Positions 9,735 to 20,528 of a stretch of 64,000 bases of DNA are shown here, one piece after another (the stretch's first letter is position 1; each line of letters starts with the position of its first letter). This stretch comes from Cyanobacteria bacterium FACHB-63 (GTDB lineage Bacteria; Cyanobacteriota; Cyanobacteriia; Leptolyngbyales; Leptolyngbyaceae). The position numbers and the translations under genes were made by a program. The notes below the pieces were generated by a model, which did not search any database, was not told the DNA's origin, and saw only the letters and a program-made list of their open reading frames with translations. Where the stretch lies: NCBI GenBank assembly GCA_014695255.1, contig JACJNX010000010.1, forward strand, positions 91,175 through 155,174, read 5' to 3'.

Positions 9735-11138
9735 ATGAGTACCGGGACATTGTTCGATAAAGTTTGGGACTTGCACACCGTCGGGATTCTGCCATCGGGA
9801 CAAACTCAGCTTTTCATCGGGCTACATCTCATTCATGAAGTCACCAGTCCACAAGCGTTTTCGATGCTGCGAGAGCGCGGACTGAAAGTGCTTTTTCCCG
9901 ATCGCACTGTTGCAACCGTTGACCACATTATTCCGACCGACAATCAAGCCCGTCCGTTTCTCGATTCACTTGCTGAAGAAATGCTGCAAGAACTTGAGAA
10001 AAATACTCAATCGAACAATATTCGCTTTTATCCGGTTGGCTCTGGCAGTCAAGGCATTGTTCACGTGATTGCACCCGAACAAGGACTGACTCAGCCTGGA
10101 ATGACGATCGCTTGTGGAGATAGCCACACCTCCACGCATGGAGCATTTGGCGCGATCGCGTTCGGCATCGGAACGAGTCAAGTCCGCGATGTGCTTGCCT
10201 CTCAAACCTTAGCGCTCTCTAAGCTCAAGGTCAAAAAAATCGAAGTCAATGGCAAACTCAATCCGGGCGTATACGCCAAAGATGTGATTTTGCACATCAT
10301 CCGCAAACTTGGCGTGAAAGGTGGAGTCGGGTATGCTTACGAGTTCGCGGGTACAACCTTCGAGCAAATGAGCATGGAAGAGCGCATGACCGTTTGCAAT
10401 ATGTCGATCGAAGGCGGTGCACGTTGCGGATATGTCAATCCTGATCAAACAACTTATGACTATCTTGAAGGGCGCGAGTTTGCACCCAAAGGCGAAGAAT
10501 GGGACAAAGCGGTATCTTGGTGGAACAGTCTCCGTAGTGATACCGATGCGGTTTACGATGATGTTGTTGTTTTTGATGCGGCTGATATTACTCCGACTGT
10601 AACCTGGGGCATTACTCCGGGACAGGGAATTGGTGTAACCGAAACGGTTCCCGCTCCAGAGGTGATGCCAGACGACGAAAGAGCGATCGCGCTTGAAGCC
10701 TATCAATACATGGATCTAAAACCGGGCGAACCTCTTCAGGGAACTAAGATCGATGTCTGCTTTATTGGAAGCTGCACGAACGGACGGATTTCTGACTTGC
10801 GGGAAGCAGCACGAGTGGCTCAAGGTCGGCGCGTTGCTGAAGGCGTGAAAGCGTTTGTGGTGCCGGGATCGGAACGGGTGAAATACCAAGCGGAGCAGGA
10901 AGGACTCGATCGTATTTTCACAGAAGCTGGATTCGAGTGGCGTGAACCCGGATGCTCAATGTGTTTAGCGATGAACCCCGATAAGTTACAGGGGCGGCAA
11001 ATCAGCGCCTCCTCATCGAATCGGAACTTCAAAGGACGGCAAGGATCAGCATCGGGTCGCACGTTGTTGATGAGTCCGGCGATGGTGGCAGCAGCAGCAA
11101 TTACCGGGAAAGTGACGGACGTGCGCGAACTGATGTAA
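9735..11138 (+). CDS. leuC: 3-isopropylmalate dehydratase large subunit
   Basis: Catalytic subunit of isopropylmalate isomerase, the second step of leucine synthesis (2-isopropylmalate to 3-isopropylmalate), acting in the cytoplasm with LeuD. At 467 residues it has the normal length. The [4Fe-4S] ligands are present: Cys in GSCTNG (about residue 347) and CSMC (about 407 and 410). Early active-site motifs DHIIPTDN and [13 protein letters not shown] are intact. The partner leuD lies some 34 kb away, so the two are not in one operon here. Confidence 0.96.
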   Translation: MSTGTLFDKVWDLHTVGILPSGQTQLFIGLHLIHEVTSPQAFSMLRERGLKVLFPDRTVATVDHIIPTDNQARPFLDSLAEEMLQELEKNTQSNNIRFYPVGSGSQGIVHVIAPEQGLTQPGMTIACGDSHTSTHGAFGAIAFGIGTSQVRDVLASQTLALSKLKVKKIEVNGKLNPGVYAKDVILHIIRKLGVKGGVGYAYEFAGTTFEQMSMEERMTVCNMSIEGGARCGYVNPDQTTYDYLEGREFAPKGEEWDKAVSWWNSLRSDTDAVYDDVVVFDAADITPTVTWGITPGQGIGVTETVPAPEVMPDDERAIALEAYQYMDLKPGEPLQGTKIDVCFIGSCTNGRISDLREAARVAQGRRVAEGVKAFVVPGSERVKYQAEQEGLDRIFTEAGFEWREPGCSMCLAMNPDKLQGRQISASSSNRNFKGRQGSASGRTLLMSPAMVAAAAITGKVTDVRELM

Positions 11139-11178
11139 TGGAACGGGGACGCGGTGCAAACCGAAACGACCATCAGGG

Positions 11179-11592
11179 ATGTTACCGTCGTCGGAGCATC
11201 TTACGGAGTTGGTTAGAATCGAACCAACTCGGACTCTACGCCGGGGAGATCGCGTTTCCAAGCGAAGAGTGCAACCGATAGATCTTTGGTTGTTAAATTT
11301 GGCTGAAATTCGAGACGGTGAACTGCTGGATCATGGCTTACAAGAAGCTGCAATGCAGTTAAAGCAGCTAGCCCCTGCGATCGCAACTCTCGATCGCTCA
11401 AACTGTCGCGCTGAGCTGTATATCAGCACAATTCGTGAGGAAGATCAGGGCGGATTCTCGCTTCCGGCTGAATTGATTGCCGCTGCTGCTGATGCTGGGT
11501 TGTCGATCGAGGTTTCGATTCTCGTAATGCTGGACGATTATATTGAGTCTGAATCAAGCACACCTTTGAACTCAGTTTCAGCACTTCATTGA
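11179..11592 (+). CDS. DUF4279 family protein, possibly short at the N-terminus
   Basis: Small protein of unknown function. The block LTELVRIEPTRTLRRGD followed by a W-centred strand and a C-terminal segment (LPAELIAAAADAGLSIEVSI) fits the DUF4279 pattern. Members normally begin with a beta strand ending in Gly before the LT-helix. That strand is missing here, but the third frame from GTG 11154 reads MQTETTIRDVTVVGAS, which looks like it. A small upstream indel may therefore have shortened the gene. It begins 40 bases after leuC and could be co-transcribed with it. Confidence 0.6.
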   Translation: MLPSSEHLTELVRIEPTRTLRRGDRVSKRRVQPIDLWLLNLAEIRDGELLDHGLQEAAMQLKQLAPAIATLDRSNCRAELYISTIREEDQGGFSLPAELIAAAADAGLSIEVSILVMLDDYIESESSTPLNSVSALH

Positions 11593-11682
11593 AATAAGCT
11601 ACGAACAGCTAAAGAGCGATCGAGGGGTTGGGCATCAGGAACTTATCTACTACGGTGTCGCTCAAAAACGACGTTAGAGTAA

Positions 11683-11756
<74 letters not shown>

Positions 11757-11794
11757 GGATGAGTGGCATTATAGCAATCTCATCTAAAACGAGA

Positions 11795-12031
11795 TTAGTG
11801 ATGTAAGAAATGTTCGAGAAAGCGCGAAAAGAAAGCCGCGATCGCACCAAAGAAATGAGAGACATCACCGGGTTCTGCGCCGATCAGTCCGTTCCCGATC
11901 GCTTCACTCACAGGCGTATAGTCTACAGGCTCACAATCGCGAGATTTGAGCGATCGCACAATCAGTTCTCCCAGCGAAATCAACCCCAAAACCATCAATA
12001 CGACTACGGCAAACACGAGCAAGTTTTGCAT
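11795..12031 (-). CDS. Hypothetical single-pass membrane protein
   Basis: A 78-residue protein, not recognised. It has one N-terminal transmembrane helix (about residues 3-25, LLVFAVVVLMVLGLISLGEL), a short polar middle and a C-terminal amphipathic stretch rich in Phe and His (GAIAAFFSRFLEHFLHH). AAGGAG lies seven bases before ATG 12031, which decides the start over the longer frame. It sits 11 bases downstream of tocopherol cyclase and is probably the last gene of that unit. Confidence 0.6.
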   Translation of the reverse strand: MQNLLVFAVVVLMVLGLISLGELIVRSLKSRDCEPVDYTPVSEAIGNGLIGAEPGDVSHFFGAIAAFFSRFLEHFLHH

Positions 12032-12042
12032 AGTTGTTCTCC

Positions 12043-13393
<1,351 letters not shown>

Positions 13394-13515
13394 GATTCTA
13401 TTTTGAGCGATCGTCTAGCAATTTGACATCAATTTGATCCTGGAAGAATTCGATCGTTTTTCCAATGCTGCCAAGACATTTCGGCGAAACGCCTCAGCAG
13501 CATTGACCGCATCAC

Positions 13516-15141
13516 TTAGGATCTGCGCCGGATAAAATGCGCCCACACCTTCCCGTCGGGGCCGCAAACGCGATTCGTATAGTCATAAGGGTAGAGAAGC
13601 TTACGTCCCTCGGTGTTTGCATATCCAGTTAAAGCATCGCCCCAGGGGTCATTCACAATATAACCATCCGGCGTATACCCAATCACCGTCACAATATGAC
13701 CGTAAGACGTAAACATTCCACACAACACCACCGGACGACCATTAATCAATTCTTCTCGCACATCGCGGAATGTCCATTCGGTACTAAACGTGCCATCAAA
13801 TCCATAAGCATCGACCAGTTTCGATAAGGTGTTGTGGTTGATTTGAGATCCTTCTCCATCTTCGTTGAAGCACCACTGCAACAATTCATCTTCAAGTTGA
13901 CCGCCGCCACGGGCGCGAGTTCCAAGATAGGACATACACATCGCGATCGCGGTCACGTTGCAGGTAGACCAATAAAATCGAGGATTGTCTCGCTGCGAGA
14001 AGTGCGGCACATTCAATTCCACAGAACCGGGAATCGGATTAAAGGCGCGATTACCCCGACTCATCCGCACAAAGTCTGGGAATATATAGCCCGTATTGCC
14101 AAAGTCCGGCAATTCTTCATTGAGCGACACTTTGATATGTCCGCCCTCAATCATGTAGCTTGCGACCCCGTAAAACTCATTCGCGTTGAAGGTCGATCGT
14201 TCATCGGGTTGAAGCTCCGACGAATCCACCGGACGCTTTTTGATCACGGTATCGCGTAGCGCTGTCACCGTTAAAGCACTTGAATCATAAGGCACTTCTC
14301 GCCCGTTGCGCTCAATCTGGGCGTACTGCCAGAAAATAAAGCCACGATCGCCAAAACCGGGGATCGGATCTTTCAGCGTCACTCGAAAGTGTCCGCGGGT
14401 GCAGGCATATCCTGTAATTTGGAAGACCTGACCTTTCAGCACGTTTGTTCTTTGGTTGGCTGCCAACAGCGAAGAGTCGGCAGGAGAAGTTTTGAAAAAG
14501 GTGGTTTGGGTGATCAGAAGATGTGCCGCTAAAGGAATATCGGGAACATCATCAAGCGAAAACCTGAGAATCTGCGCTCCTTTCGTCAGTTGCACATGGT
14601 CTTCGTAAAAATAACCGAAATTCCCGATCGGCGCGATCGTGCTCCCTAGCTCCAATTTCAAATGTCCATCAATAAAGCCGTATCGCAGTACCGGAAACGT
14701 TTGTCCAGCTTTGACTAATACCTTTTGCTGATTGTTCAGCCGCGCAGAATCGTCGGTTGAAACCTTGAAAAAGGTGTCTCGCAGTAGTTTCGCAGAAAGA
14801 GACTGTCCCACCGTTAGCGGATTACGGCTCACGGTAATGTAAAAGACGCGATTTTCGATTAGCTTATTGCTGGCATCAAATCCTTTGAGCCGCAGCCAAC
14901 GCGCTCCGGGTGTGGAGAATCCTCGCGGCATCGAAACCTGCCAGGTTCCATTATTTAGCCTCACATCTAGGTTCACTTTATCTTCAGCCATCAATGTGAT
15001 CCGCCTGATGCGAGCAGCATCATAACTGCCCTTGAGCACCACTGGCTTATTCACCAAAACTTCTAGCGGTCCGGCATAGGTTGGAGGCGCGCTTCCGCCT
15101 CCTGAGGTTAGCGAATTGGCTGCGATCGTCGTGTCTGTCAT
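13516..15141 (-). CDS. C39-like peptidase domain protein with three internal repeats
   Basis: A 541-residue protein with no signal peptide. The N-terminus (about residues 25-125) looks like an Ig-like beta domain. Then come three tandem repeats of about 75-85 residues, each opening with a TFFK-x-S-x-x-DS-like motif and closing with a G-[FY]-[IF]-F strand; they may be SH3-like folds. The C-terminal papain-like C39 domain (about 370-541) has Cys in YWSTCNVTA, His in SYGHIVTVIGY and Asp in VNDPWGD. AAAGAG before ATG 15141 sets the start. The substrate is unknown; no ABC exporter is adjacent, so it is not an obvious bacteriocin-leader peptidase. Confidence 0.8.
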   Translation of the reverse strand: MTDTTIAANSLTSGGGSAPPTYAGPLEVLVNKPVVLKGSYDAARIRRITLMAEDKVNLDVRLNNGTWQVSMPRGFSTPGARWLRLKGFDASNKLIENRVFYITVSRNPLTVGQSLSAKLLRDTFFKVSTDDSARLNNQQKVLVKAGQTFPVLRYGFIDGHLKLELGSTIAPIGNFGYFYEDHVQLTKGAQILRFSLDDVPDIPLAAHLLITQTTFFKTSPADSSLLAANQRTNVLKGQVFQITGYACTRGHFRVTLKDPIPGFGDRGFIFWQYAQIERNGREVPYDSSALTVTALRDTVIKKRPVDSSELQPDERSTFNANEFYGVASYMIEGGHIKVSLNEELPDFGNTGYIFPDFVRMSRGNRAFNPIPGSVELNVPHFSQRDNPRFYWSTCNVTAIAMCMSYLGTRARGGGQLEDELLQWCFNEDGEGSQINHNTLSKLVDAYGFDGTFSTEWTFRDVREELINGRPVVLCGMFTSYGHIVTVIGYTPDGYIVNDPWGDALTGYANTEGRKLLYPYDYTNRVCGPDGKVWAHFIRRRS

Positions 15142-15303
15142 AACTCTTTTCGCTGAAAAACGGTGTGCAAAAACCCAAGACGAAACATGGCGCGATCGGA
15201 TGCGCCCCTGTTCTGACAACTATACTTCTGCTGCACGATCTGCAAAAAAGAATCTCCCGATCGCAGGAGATCAGGAGATTGAGCTTCGATCAAAAATAAC
15301 GGA

Positions 15304-15741
15304 CTACATCGCTAATTGCTGCAAGATATCCGTTGCGTGAGTATCCGTCTGAATCGTCGTATACACCTGAGCGATCTTGCCGTCCGCACCCACCACATAT
15401 GTCACACGCTTAGAATAGCCGCCGCCATCGACATCATAGGCTTGGGTAATAGTTCCATTGCTATCTGCGAGGAGCGGAAACGGCAGACTGTATTTTTCGG
15501 TGAAGCGCTGGTGTGAGGCTTCATCGTCCATACTTACGCCAAACACAGGAATTCCTTTGCTGGTGTACTGGGTGTAATTGTCACGGAAACTGCACGCTTC
15601 TTTGGTGCAGCCGGGCGTATCGTCCTTGGGATAGAAATACAGGACGATCGTTCGACCTGCATAGTCTGAGAGTTTAACGGTGTTGCCGTTCGTGTCTTTT
15701 ACGGTGAAATCGGGGGCAGTATCGCCCACTTTGAGCGGCAT
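15304..15741 (-). CDS. bcp: Peroxiredoxin, BCP/PrxQ type
   Basis: Thiol peroxidase of 145 residues that reduces H2O2 and alkyl hydroperoxides using thioredoxin. The active-site region FYPKDDTPGCTKEACSFRD carries the peroxidatic Cys (about residue 45) and, five residues on, the resolving Cys typical of the PrxQ subfamily. The ATG at 15741 has AGGAG-like sequence upstream. It is divergent from rpaA, with a shared 234-bp intergenic region. Confidence 0.93.
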   Translation of the reverse strand: MPLKVGDTAPDFTVKDTNGNTVKLSDYAGRTIVLYFYPKDDTPGCTKEACSFRDNYTQYTSKGIPVFGVSMDDEASHQRFTEKYSLPFPLLADSNGTITQAYDVDGGGYSKRVTYVVGADGKIAQVYTTIQTDTHATDILQQLAM

Positions 15742-15975
15742 AGAAATGGCTCCTTTAGAAGATATTCCGTCATAAATTGTAATCTTCTACTTCTACGTTT
15801 TAATTACAAAGAACTCAGGCAGTTTGCGTCAATCGATTCATCAGTTCCTGATCCAAATTTGCTTCATATAGCGAAGAAAATATGATCCTTACGTATAATC
15901 TGAACAGGAATCTTTATAAAAGTTTGAGCCTCTACTCCTGATCAGTCACCCTCCTTTAGTAAGAAGAGATTAATT

Positions 15976-16707
15976 ATGCCCAGAATCTTAATTATTGATG
16001 ACGACCCCACGATCGCGGAACTCGTTGCAGTCAACCTGGAGATGGCAGGCTACGATGTCAGCCAGGCTTCAGATGGCAATCGCGGACAAGCTCTCGCACT
16101 TCAACTCCAACCCGATCTGATTTTGTTGGATCTGATGCTGCCGCAAGTGGATGGCTTTACGATCTGTCAGCGCATTCGCCGCGATGAGCGCACAGCCGAT
16201 ATTCCCGTCTTGATGCTGACCGCGCTCAGCCAAACTCAAAACATTGTGGAAGGCTTCAACGCAGGCGCAGACGACTATCTGAAGAAGCCGTTTGAAGTCG
16301 ATGAAATGCTGGCACGAGTCCGCGCTTTGTTGCGTCGTACCGATCGCATTCCTCAAGCCGCAAAACACTCTGAAATTCTCAGCTATGGCCCTTTAATCCT
16401 AGTGCCCGAACGCTTTGAGGCGATCTGGTTTGGCAAAACCGTCAAGCTGACGCATCTAGAGTTTGAACTGTTGCACTGCTTGCTTCAGCGCCACGGTCAG
16501 ACTGTGTCGCCTAGCGAAATTCTCAAGGAAGTTTGGGGATATGATCCCGATGATGATATCGAAACCATTCGGGTGCATGTGCGTCACTTGAGAACCAAGC
16601 TTGAACCTGATCCCCGGCATCCAAAATACATCAAAACGGTGTACGGTGCGGGTTACTGTCTGGAGCTCCCTAGCGAAAGCGTTGAAGAAGTTCAAATGGC
16701 AGGTTGA
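15976..16707 (+). CDS. rpaA: Response regulator RpaA, circadian output regulator
   Basis: OmpR-family transcription factor of 243 residues. It has a receiver domain with acidic pocket DDD (8-10), phospho-acceptor Asp near 52 in LILLDLMLP, and Lys in the YLKKPFEV block. This is followed by a winged-helix DNA-binding domain (about 130-235). The linker [16 protein letters not shown] and the C-terminus [19 protein letters not shown] are nearly identical to Synechocystis/Synechococcus RpaA as I know it. RpaA is activated by the kinase SasA from the Kai clock and controls dusk genes. An AGAAGAG ribosome site precedes the ATG. The kinase gene is not in the window. Confidence 0.93.
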   Translation: MPRILIIDDDPTIAELVAVNLEMAGYDVSQASDGNRGQALALQLQPDLILLDLMLPQVDGFTICQRIRRDERTADIPVLMLTALSQTQNIVEGFNAGADDYLKKPFEVDEMLARVRALLRRTDRIPQAAKHSEILSYGPLILVPERFEAIWFGKTVKLTHLEFELLHCLLQRHGQTVSPSEILKEVWGYDPDDDIETIRVHVRHLRTKLEPDPRHPKYIKTVYGAGYCLELPSESVEEVQMAG

Positions 16708-16965
16708 TTACTTTTCGAGCCGAATCGCATACCACTGCAAATACTCACCGGGAGCCATCCCTAACTCACAAGTGGTATCAATTAGATAGCGGATCTGATC
16801 GTCGATTTCACCCGCTTGTTTGATATCCGTGGGCAGTTCGTCTTGCCGAGTTGCGAGAATCGATCGTAACTTTTCGCTCAATTCAGTTGCGGTTAGGATC
16901 GCTTCAGGCTGGTTCGTTTCGAGCACGACAAAATGCTCCTCATCATACATAGTTGCCGCAGACAT
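16708..16965 (-). CDS. CRR7-like protein (chlororespiratory reduction 7)
   Basis: An 85-residue protein. The core FVVLETNQPEAILTATELSEKL and the C-terminus DTTCELGMAPGEYLQWYAIRLEK match the CRR7 domain. Plant CRR7 is needed for accumulation of the chloroplast NDH complex, and cyanobacterial versions are presumed to act with NDH-1. The longer frame upstream is unlike the family, so the start is taken at ATG 16965 (16950 is possible). Its stop abuts that of rpaA with no gap, leaving no room for a terminator between them. Confidence 0.8.
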   Translation of the reverse strand: MSAATMYDEEHFVVLETNQPEAILTATELSEKLRSILATRQDELPTDIKQAGEIDDQIRYLIDTTCELGMAPGEYLQWYAIRLEK

Positions 16966-17100
16966 AAGATTTGTTAGGGAATCAAGAGCATTCTCATTTT
17001 TGCACTTCTGTCCTGATCTAGAGCGAAGAATCCCCCACAAGTCAGACCCCGATCGCTCTTGGCGCATGATATTCAGGAGATATATTATTCTTGAATCGCT

Positions 17101-18066
17101 ATGCAGAAGGCACATTTAATTTTTAATCCGGTGGCGGGTCAGGGAAACGCAGAACAGGAATTAGAGCTAATCCAGTGGTTATTAAGCGAAAAGTTTGACT
17201 TAGAAACGAAATTAACTTCTCCCGATCGCGATGCGGATGAACTTGCTGCAGAATCAGTCAGCGAAGGTGTAGACGCGCTGTTTGTGTCAGGCGGAGATGG
17301 TACGGTTTCTGCTGCTGCGAATGCTGTAATCCGCACGCAGATTCCTTTAGGGGTGATCGCACGCGGGACTGCAAATGCGTTTGCCAATGCGCTCTCGATT
17401 CCTACAACGATCGAAGCTGCCTGCGAAACGATTCTGAATCAGCGAACGAAAGTAATTGATGTCGCCTTCTGCAACAAGCATCCGATGATTCTGCTTGCCG
17501 GGATCGGATTTGAAGCAGAAACAATTCAGCTTGCCAGCCGCGAAGCCAAGAATCGGCTGGGAATTCTGGCCTATGTTCTTGCAGGCATCCGCAAGCTGCG
17601 GGATCTAGATCACTTTGAAGCCGAAGTCGAAACTGACGATAAGATTATCTCGTTTACCGCTTCGGCGCTCACCGTAGCGAATGCCGCTCCTGCCACTTCG
17701 GTACTCGCTCAAGGTCCAGCAGGGTTGATTGTCGATGATGGAATGCTGGATTTGACGATCGTTGCCCCTGCCAATCGCACCAGCGCGATCGCGGCGACTT
17801 ATCATCTGCTGCAATCTGCCCTTAGCGGCAATCCAGCGGAGCGCGACGATATTGGCTATTTGAGATCGAGGCGCTTTAAAATCACGACCAGTCCACCGCA
17901 AAAGGTAGTGCTGGATGGCGAAATGATCGGCACAACCCCGATCGAAGTGGAATGTGTTCCGGCAGGACTCACCGTTTTTATGAACGATCCGGAGGCAGAA
18001 ATTCCGACTGAAAAAATCGACGGTTTGCCCGATCTCGTGATTGAGTCAAAAGATGCCCCAGTCTGA
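17101..18066 (+). CDS. Diacylglycerol/lipid kinase family protein (YegS/BmrU-like)
   Basis: A 321-residue DAGK catalytic-domain protein. The nucleotide-binding motifs are NPVAGQGNAEQEL near the start, GGDGTVSAAANAV at about residues 62-74, and GVIARGTANAFANAL at about 83-97. These cytoplasmic enzymes phosphorylate lipids such as diacylglycerol or phosphatidylglycerol; the substrate is not determinable here. The C-terminus (residues 300-321) is acidic and variable. No good Shine-Dalgarno is seen. Confidence 0.88.
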   Translation: MQKAHLIFNPVAGQGNAEQELELIQWLLSEKFDLETKLTSPDRDADELAAESVSEGVDALFVSGGDGTVSAAANAVIRTQIPLGVIARGTANAFANALSIPTTIEAACETILNQRTKVIDVAFCNKHPMILLAGIGFEAETIQLASREAKNRLGILAYVLAGIRKLRDLDHFEAEVETDDKIISFTASALTVANAAPATSVLAQGPAGLIVDDGMLDLTIVAPANRTSAIAATYHLLQSALSGNPAERDDIGYLRSRRFKITTSPPQKVVLDGEMIGTTPIEVECVPAGLTVFMNDPEAEIPTEKIDGLPDLVIESKDAPV

Positions 18067-18100
18067 CGAGATTGCGGCAGTCCTGAAACCCACAGAATTT

Positions 18101-19120
18101 CTAATTCCTCTCAGTATAAGAATCTCGAATTTGCTTGAGTTCGGTTAACTGCTGCTCCACGATTTGCATCATTTGATCGATCTCAGGAACGACATTATGC
18201 TGCTCAGTGACGGGTGTGGCTGTGTGATGAAGTTCGTTGATCTTTTGCCGGAGCTTAGTCGCGATCGTCAGTGCATCACGGCTTAAGCTGGTGATCTGTT
18301 GGCGCTGATAAAACTTTAGGGCTGCACCCCGGAGAACTTGTAGCGTTGCTTGCTCTCCAGCTTCCGTCGGTGTAATTCGCAGGCGCAACAGCACTCGATC
18401 GCGCTGATACGATCGCTCGATTTCGACCTGCTGAACTTGAGTGACCGGAGACAGCGGCAGACGAGTGAGATGTTTTAGTTCGTCGATCAGAGCTTGAAGC
18501 TTGTTGAGCGCTACAGTTTCGATCACAGACTGTATGGTTCCGTTTTGGCTCCATAGAATTCGACCGTATCTTTCTCGTCGTTCAAAGAACAGCCGTCCAA
18601 TGCCGTTGCCTAAGACCCGTCCTAGAAGTTCCTTGAGCAAGCGTGATGGAGGGAGTTGGGCAAGCAGCGCGATCGGTTCTTCAGAGTATCGGGTGCTGAC
18701 GGGTAAGTCGGGAAGGATAGTGTAGGAGTTCTGAACGGTTGCTTGAGCTTCGGGTGCTTCCGTTTCTAACGCAGTCTGTTCGTCAGGAACTTCAAGTACC
18801 AGTGTGTCTTTATCGTGGAGCCCTGCTTCTAGAGAGGCTGTGGGCTGCGGCTTTGATGGGGTTGGGCGATTTTGGCTGTAGTTTAGGTAGGCGGTCAGGA
18901 CGGAGTGATGTGATTCTGAAGAGAGGCTTTGAGGGATGAGTGAGTAGTTTTGGTAGCCCGCCATCCGTCGAGCATAATCGATCGCGGCAACATCATCGAG
19001 CATCACCATACCTAAATGCAGCTTGCCGTGTTGGATGGAAAGCGGCAGAATCTGGTGAAACAGACACGCTTCAAACGGCAAGACGCGATCAATAAGTTGA
19101 AAGACTTCTTCTGAGTTCAT
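18101..19120 (-). CDS. PilB/GspE-like protein lacking the ATPase domain
   Basis: A 339-residue protein not assigned to a named family. The first 80 residues resemble the N1 (MshEN-like) domain of type IV pilus ATPases. Residues about 160-310 resemble the PilB N2 domain: a helix like the VDAIL-x-ASDIHIEP region, a GRILWSQNG strand, a helical LTRLPL block, RDRVLLRLRITPT, and GEQATLQVLR as in GE-x-VVLRIL. The protein stops where the Walker A domain would begin, so it cannot be an ATPase. It may regulate or cap a pilus motor. The start at 19120 is preferred to 19222 because the N1-like fold begins there. The assignment is inference. Confidence 0.65.
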   Translation of the reverse strand: MNSEEVFQLIDRVLPFEACLFHQILPLSIQHGKLHLGMVMLDDVAAIDYARRMAGYQNYSLIPQSLSSESHHSVLTAYLNYSQNRPTPSKPQPTASLEAGLHDKDTLVLEVPDEQTALETEAPEAQATVQNSYTILPDLPVSTRYSEEPIALLAQLPPSRLLKELLGRVLGNGIGRLFFERRERYGRILWSQNGTIQSVIETVALNKLQALIDELKHLTRLPLSPVTQVQQVEIERSYQRDRVLLRLRITPTEAGEQATLQVLRGAALKFYQRQQITSLSRDALTIATKLRQKINELHHTATPVTEQHNVVPEIDQMMQIVEQQLTELKQIRDSYTERN

Positions 19121-19215
19121 GGAGCCGATTATCTGGGGAAAGTCCTGAGACCTTGATTCCCACTTCCAAAAAGCGAGACATTGATAGTGTTCCCCCTTGC
19201 AGTTGAGTGCTGTGC

Positions 19216-20025
19216 ATGACAACCAAATTATCGTTCCGATTGACTTCTAACCCAGGTAGACAAAGCGATTCGTCGATCGTGGTCTTTCTGCATGGATTTC
19301 TAGGCAGTGGTGCAGAGTTTGATGCGATCGCGGCGCAATTGGGCGATCAGAGTCTCACGATCGATCTTCCGGGTCATGGTGAAACGCGATTTTCAAATCA
19401 GTACACGATGGAAAATACAGCAACCGCGATCGTCGATCTACTAAATGAGTTAGCCATCGATCGAGCAAACTTGGTCGGCTATTCAATGGGAGGACGAGTG
19501 GCGCTGTACTTGGCGTTAAATTACCAAGAACGGTTTCCAAAAGCGATCGTCGAATCAGGATCTCCAGGATTAAAGACAGAGCAAGAGCGACGAGAGCGAC
19601 GAGAGCGCGATCGTGCATTAGCGGATCGAATTGAGGCAGATTTCGACCAGTTTCTAAGCGATTGGTACAATCAGCCATTATTCCAATCGCTTAAAGCACA
19701 TCCGCAATTTGAGCAAATGCTAAAAGAACGATCGCGGAACAATCCAGTTGAACTTGCGAGATCGCTTAGAGAAATGGGAACGGGAATGCAGCCGAGTTTA
19801 TGGGAGAAATTGAGATCGCATCAGCAGCCGTTATTGTTGATGGCAGGAGAGCGCGATCGTAAATTTGTCGTTTTGAGTCAAGAAATGGCATCGCTTTGTG
19901 AAACGGTAGAGTTAGCGATCGCGCCTAATACTGGACACAACATTCATTTTGAGAATCCAGGCTGGTACATCCAGCAAATCAAAGCCTTCTTGATTGAACC
20001 CATAAAAAAGCAGCCCCATCGCTAA
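19216..20025 (+). CDS. menH: MenH-like alpha/beta hydrolase (SHCHC synthase)
   Basis: Alpha/beta hydrolase of 269 residues. MenH forms 2-succinyl-6-hydroxy-2,4-cyclohexadiene-1-carboxylate in menaquinone synthesis; in cyanobacteria this leads to phylloquinone for photosystem I. Seen are the oxyanion motif LHGFLGSGAEFD, the nucleophile elbow GYSMGGRVALYLAL (Ser near 97), ESGSPGL after it, and the late His in NTGHNIHFENP. The ERRERRERDRALADRI segment is typical of MenH. ATG 19216 is preferred to GTG 19207. Other men genes are not in the window. Confidence 0.85.
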   Translation: MTTKLSFRLTSNPGRQSDSSIVVFLHGFLGSGAEFDAIAAQLGDQSLTIDLPGHGETRFSNQYTMENTATAIVDLLNELAIDRANLVGYSMGGRVALYLALNYQERFPKAIVESGSPGLKTEQERRERRERDRALADRIEADFDQFLSDWYNQPLFQSLKAHPQFEQMLKERSRNNPVELARSLREMGTGMQPSLWEKLRSHQQPLLLMAGERDRKFVVLSQEMASLCETVELAIAPNTGHNIHFENPGWYIQQIKAFLIEPIKKQPHR

Positions 20026-20031
20026 GGCTGC
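20004..20031 (-). terminator. Terminator for the minus-strand small gene, inside the menH 3' end
   Basis: Read on the minus strand, GCAGCC-(10-base loop)-GGCTGC is followed by TTTTTT. The hairpin overlaps the last codons of menH, so the two convergent transcripts share it. Confidence 0.7.
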
Positions 20032-20061
20032 ACCAGACCACACAGTAAACTTTTCGCGCTC

Positions 20062-20283
20062 CTAGCTCCATGCTCCCTCTAGCGCTTTCAAATCTGTTTC
20101 CGACAGCAGAATCATCGTCTCAAAGCCGATTCTGCCCATCTCCGGTTCTTCACCCATTTCCATCTCAACCAAATACGACCAGTTTCCAGCATCTGCATGA
20201 AACTCTCGCACTTTTCCCTGTCCACCGATGAAGCGTACAAATTGGTCAGGACTAAACTTTGGCATCGTCATTACAGCAGTCAT
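20062..20283 (-). CDS. Small conserved hypothetical protein
   Basis: A 73-residue acidic protein. The pattern FVRFIGGQGKVREFHADAGNWSYLVEMEMG suggests an SH3-like beta barrel, like the short proteins that describe a measure for ribosomal or photosynthetic complexes; I do not recognise the family. AAGGAA lies before ATG 20283 and supports that start. A terminator follows on the minus strand. It stands alone. Confidence 0.65.
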   Translation of the reverse strand: MTAVMTMPKFSPDQFVRFIGGQGKVREFHADAGNWSYLVEMEMGEEPEMGRIGFETMILLSETDLKALEGAWS

Positions 20284-20528
20284 AATTCCCAGTTCCTTTT
20301 GTCTGCACTTGCATTCACTCTTTAGACTTCACGAATCGCTGATCCAATTGCAGACAGAATAACGAGAATCAGGATAAAGATGACTCTCCCGTTTGGGTAA
20401 AACTCAATTTGAAATCATTCCACCCTGAGAATTAGCGCAGTTTGATATGATGCGATCGAAATGGGTACCTAGCACGATCGCTACAGAGATTGCACGCACA
20501 ATTTACACCAGAGGAAACGCTACCGCTA

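Noticed and set aside
10209..10706. 165-codon open frame antisense to leuC
   Set aside because: It is a shadow of a certain gene; its composition is unusual and it has no ribosome site or known motif.
11139..11178. Extended upstream start for the DUF4279 gene in its own frame
   Set aside because: An in-frame TGA at 11131 and no start codon between it and 11179 rule it out.
13834..14259. 141-codon plus-strand frame in the C39-like peptidase gene
   Set aside because: Opposite to a gene with an intact catalytic triad; no independent evidence.
20320..20435. Minus-strand hydrophobic peptide frame (VIFILILVILSAIGSAI) before the DUF554 gene
   Set aside because: It looks like a small membrane peptide, but the frame is closed by TGA just upstream and has no usable start codon.
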